From: DATKSS01 sp049582065
GTDB taxonomy: Bacteria; Chloroflexota; Dormibacteria; Dormibacterales; Dormibacteraceae
Assembly: GCA_049582065.1 (NCBI GenBank)
Contig: JBAUTF010000128.1
Span: 1 to 5,320, forward strand
DNA: 5,320 nt
Direction: 5' to 3'
A program made the position numbers and the translations under genes. Under the pieces are notes generated by a model. It saw only the letters and a list, made by a program, of their open reading frames with translations. It did no database searches and was not told the DNA's origin. Shown one piece after another: positions 4,983 through 5,320 of the stretch (positions within the stretch are counted from its first letter, which is position 1; each line of letters opens with the position of its first letter).

Positions 4983-5320
4983 GGAGACTGCGACCCGGCA
5001 TAGAGCGCAGCCGGCAGCGTGCCAAAGGTCACCCGCTTGGGTAGGAGCCGCCTCATAGTCTGCGATTGCCACTCCCTCCACTTCGGCCTAAACGCGCCGC
5101 CTACGGCGTCGCAGGCCTCCGTTCCGGGAGTGGCCAGCGAAGACAAACCGTGCTCTAATGACGGAACCGTCGGCGAGCGAACCGCACCGCAAGCTATTCC
5201 ACTTAACATATACATACATCGAGAAATCTCCTTTGATGCCCTGAGTCTCTCAAGGCACACCACCCGGAGGGCGCGAGTGTGAGACAGCTCCCAAGTGCCA
5301 AGGTCTGCTTTCTTGGAGGG
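4983..5320. other. Upstream region at the right edge, no confident gene
   Basis: This 338-base stretch upstream of the padR promoter contains the palindromic element and, on the - strand, an isolated AAAGGAGA (5234-5227) seven nt before ATG 5219. The frame from that ATG codes for only 43 residues ending in a run of arginines. A second ATG at 5215 opens 78 codons that end inside the padR -35 box. Neither product looks like a known protein. A frame on the - strand is also open from the right edge to 4979, so the tail of a neighbouring gene cannot be fully excluded. Confidence 0.55.
5068..5134. repeat. 67 bp nested palindromic element (REP-like)
   Basis: Three nested complementary pairs lie in symmetrical register: gccactccc (5068-5076) with 5126-5134, ggcct (5085-5089) with 5113-5117, and cgccg (5095-5099) with 5104-5108 around a 4-nt loop. 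The unpaired stretches between them are of equal or nearly equal length on both sides (8/8 and 5/4), so it looks like one large imperfect hairpin and not chance short repeats. Its position in non-coding DNA upstream of an operon resembles dispersed extragenic palindromes. Confidence 0.55.

Noticed and set aside
4979..5219. Small - strand coding candidates behind AAAGGAGA (ATG 5219, 43 residues; ATG 5215, 78 residues)
   Set aside because: The products show no recognisable features, the longer one runs through the 67 bp palindrome and stops inside the padR -35 box, and the start with the better spacing gives a short peptide ending in an arginine run.
5019..5282. 87-codon + strand frame
   Set aside because: It has no good ribosome-binding site, crosses the palindromic element and is opposite another open frame; it is best explained by GC-rich composition.
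1..5320. CRISPR array, tRNA or rRNA genes
   Set aside because: No regularly spaced repeats and no cloverleaf or rRNA-like segments were seen on reading both strands.

Overview
The window most likely comes from a member of the Acidobacteriota (Terriglobia-like). The basis is the pair at 1916-4929: a PadR-type repressor followed by a very long permease with two MacB/FtsX-like halves. This architecture matches the 'acidobacterial duplicated orphan permease' (ADOP) family and its companion acidobacterial PadR subfamily, which form large paralogous sets in that phylum. The assignment is from recalled family knowledge, not a database search.

Left part (1-1624): the C-terminal catalytic part of a tyrosine recombinase runs in from the left edge on the + strand. 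It has a complete catalytic set (R, K, HxxR, H, Y) and a cysteine-rich, possibly metal-binding, segment after the catalytic tyrosine. It converges on a small single-stranded DNA-binding protein (ssb) on the - strand. A strong 11-13 bp hairpin lies between them, with its T-run on the ssb side. The SSB has a good OB-fold but lacks the acidic DDDIPF-like tip. Recombinase plus accessory SSB suggests the edge of an integrated or once-mobile segment.

Middle intergenic (1609-1915): about 300 bp with no confident gene. It holds the ssb ribosome-binding site, two related hairpins in opposite orientation that form an imperfect ~30 bp inverted repeat (one arm overlaps the ssb Shine-Dalgarno), two ~11 bp direct repeats, a start-less open frame on the + strand, and a weak terminator candidate for the permease gene.

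Right part (1916-5320): a two-gene - strand operon, padR then ADOP, joined by an ATGA stop/start overlap. padR probably starts at a TTG with a well-placed Shine-Dalgarno. A plausible sigma70-type promoter lies just upstream, and a perfect 12 bp inverted repeat fills the -35/-10 spacer, a natural candidate for an autoregulatory operator. Beyond it (4983-5320) I see no convincing gene, only a 67 bp symmetrical palindromic element and an isolated Shine-Dalgarno/ATG. No ABC ATPase gene is present beside the permease.

I did not find a CRISPR array, tRNA, rRNA or a clearly new multi-gene system. The most original signals are the possible RNA switch or operator in front of ssb and the promoter-embedded palindrome in front of padR.
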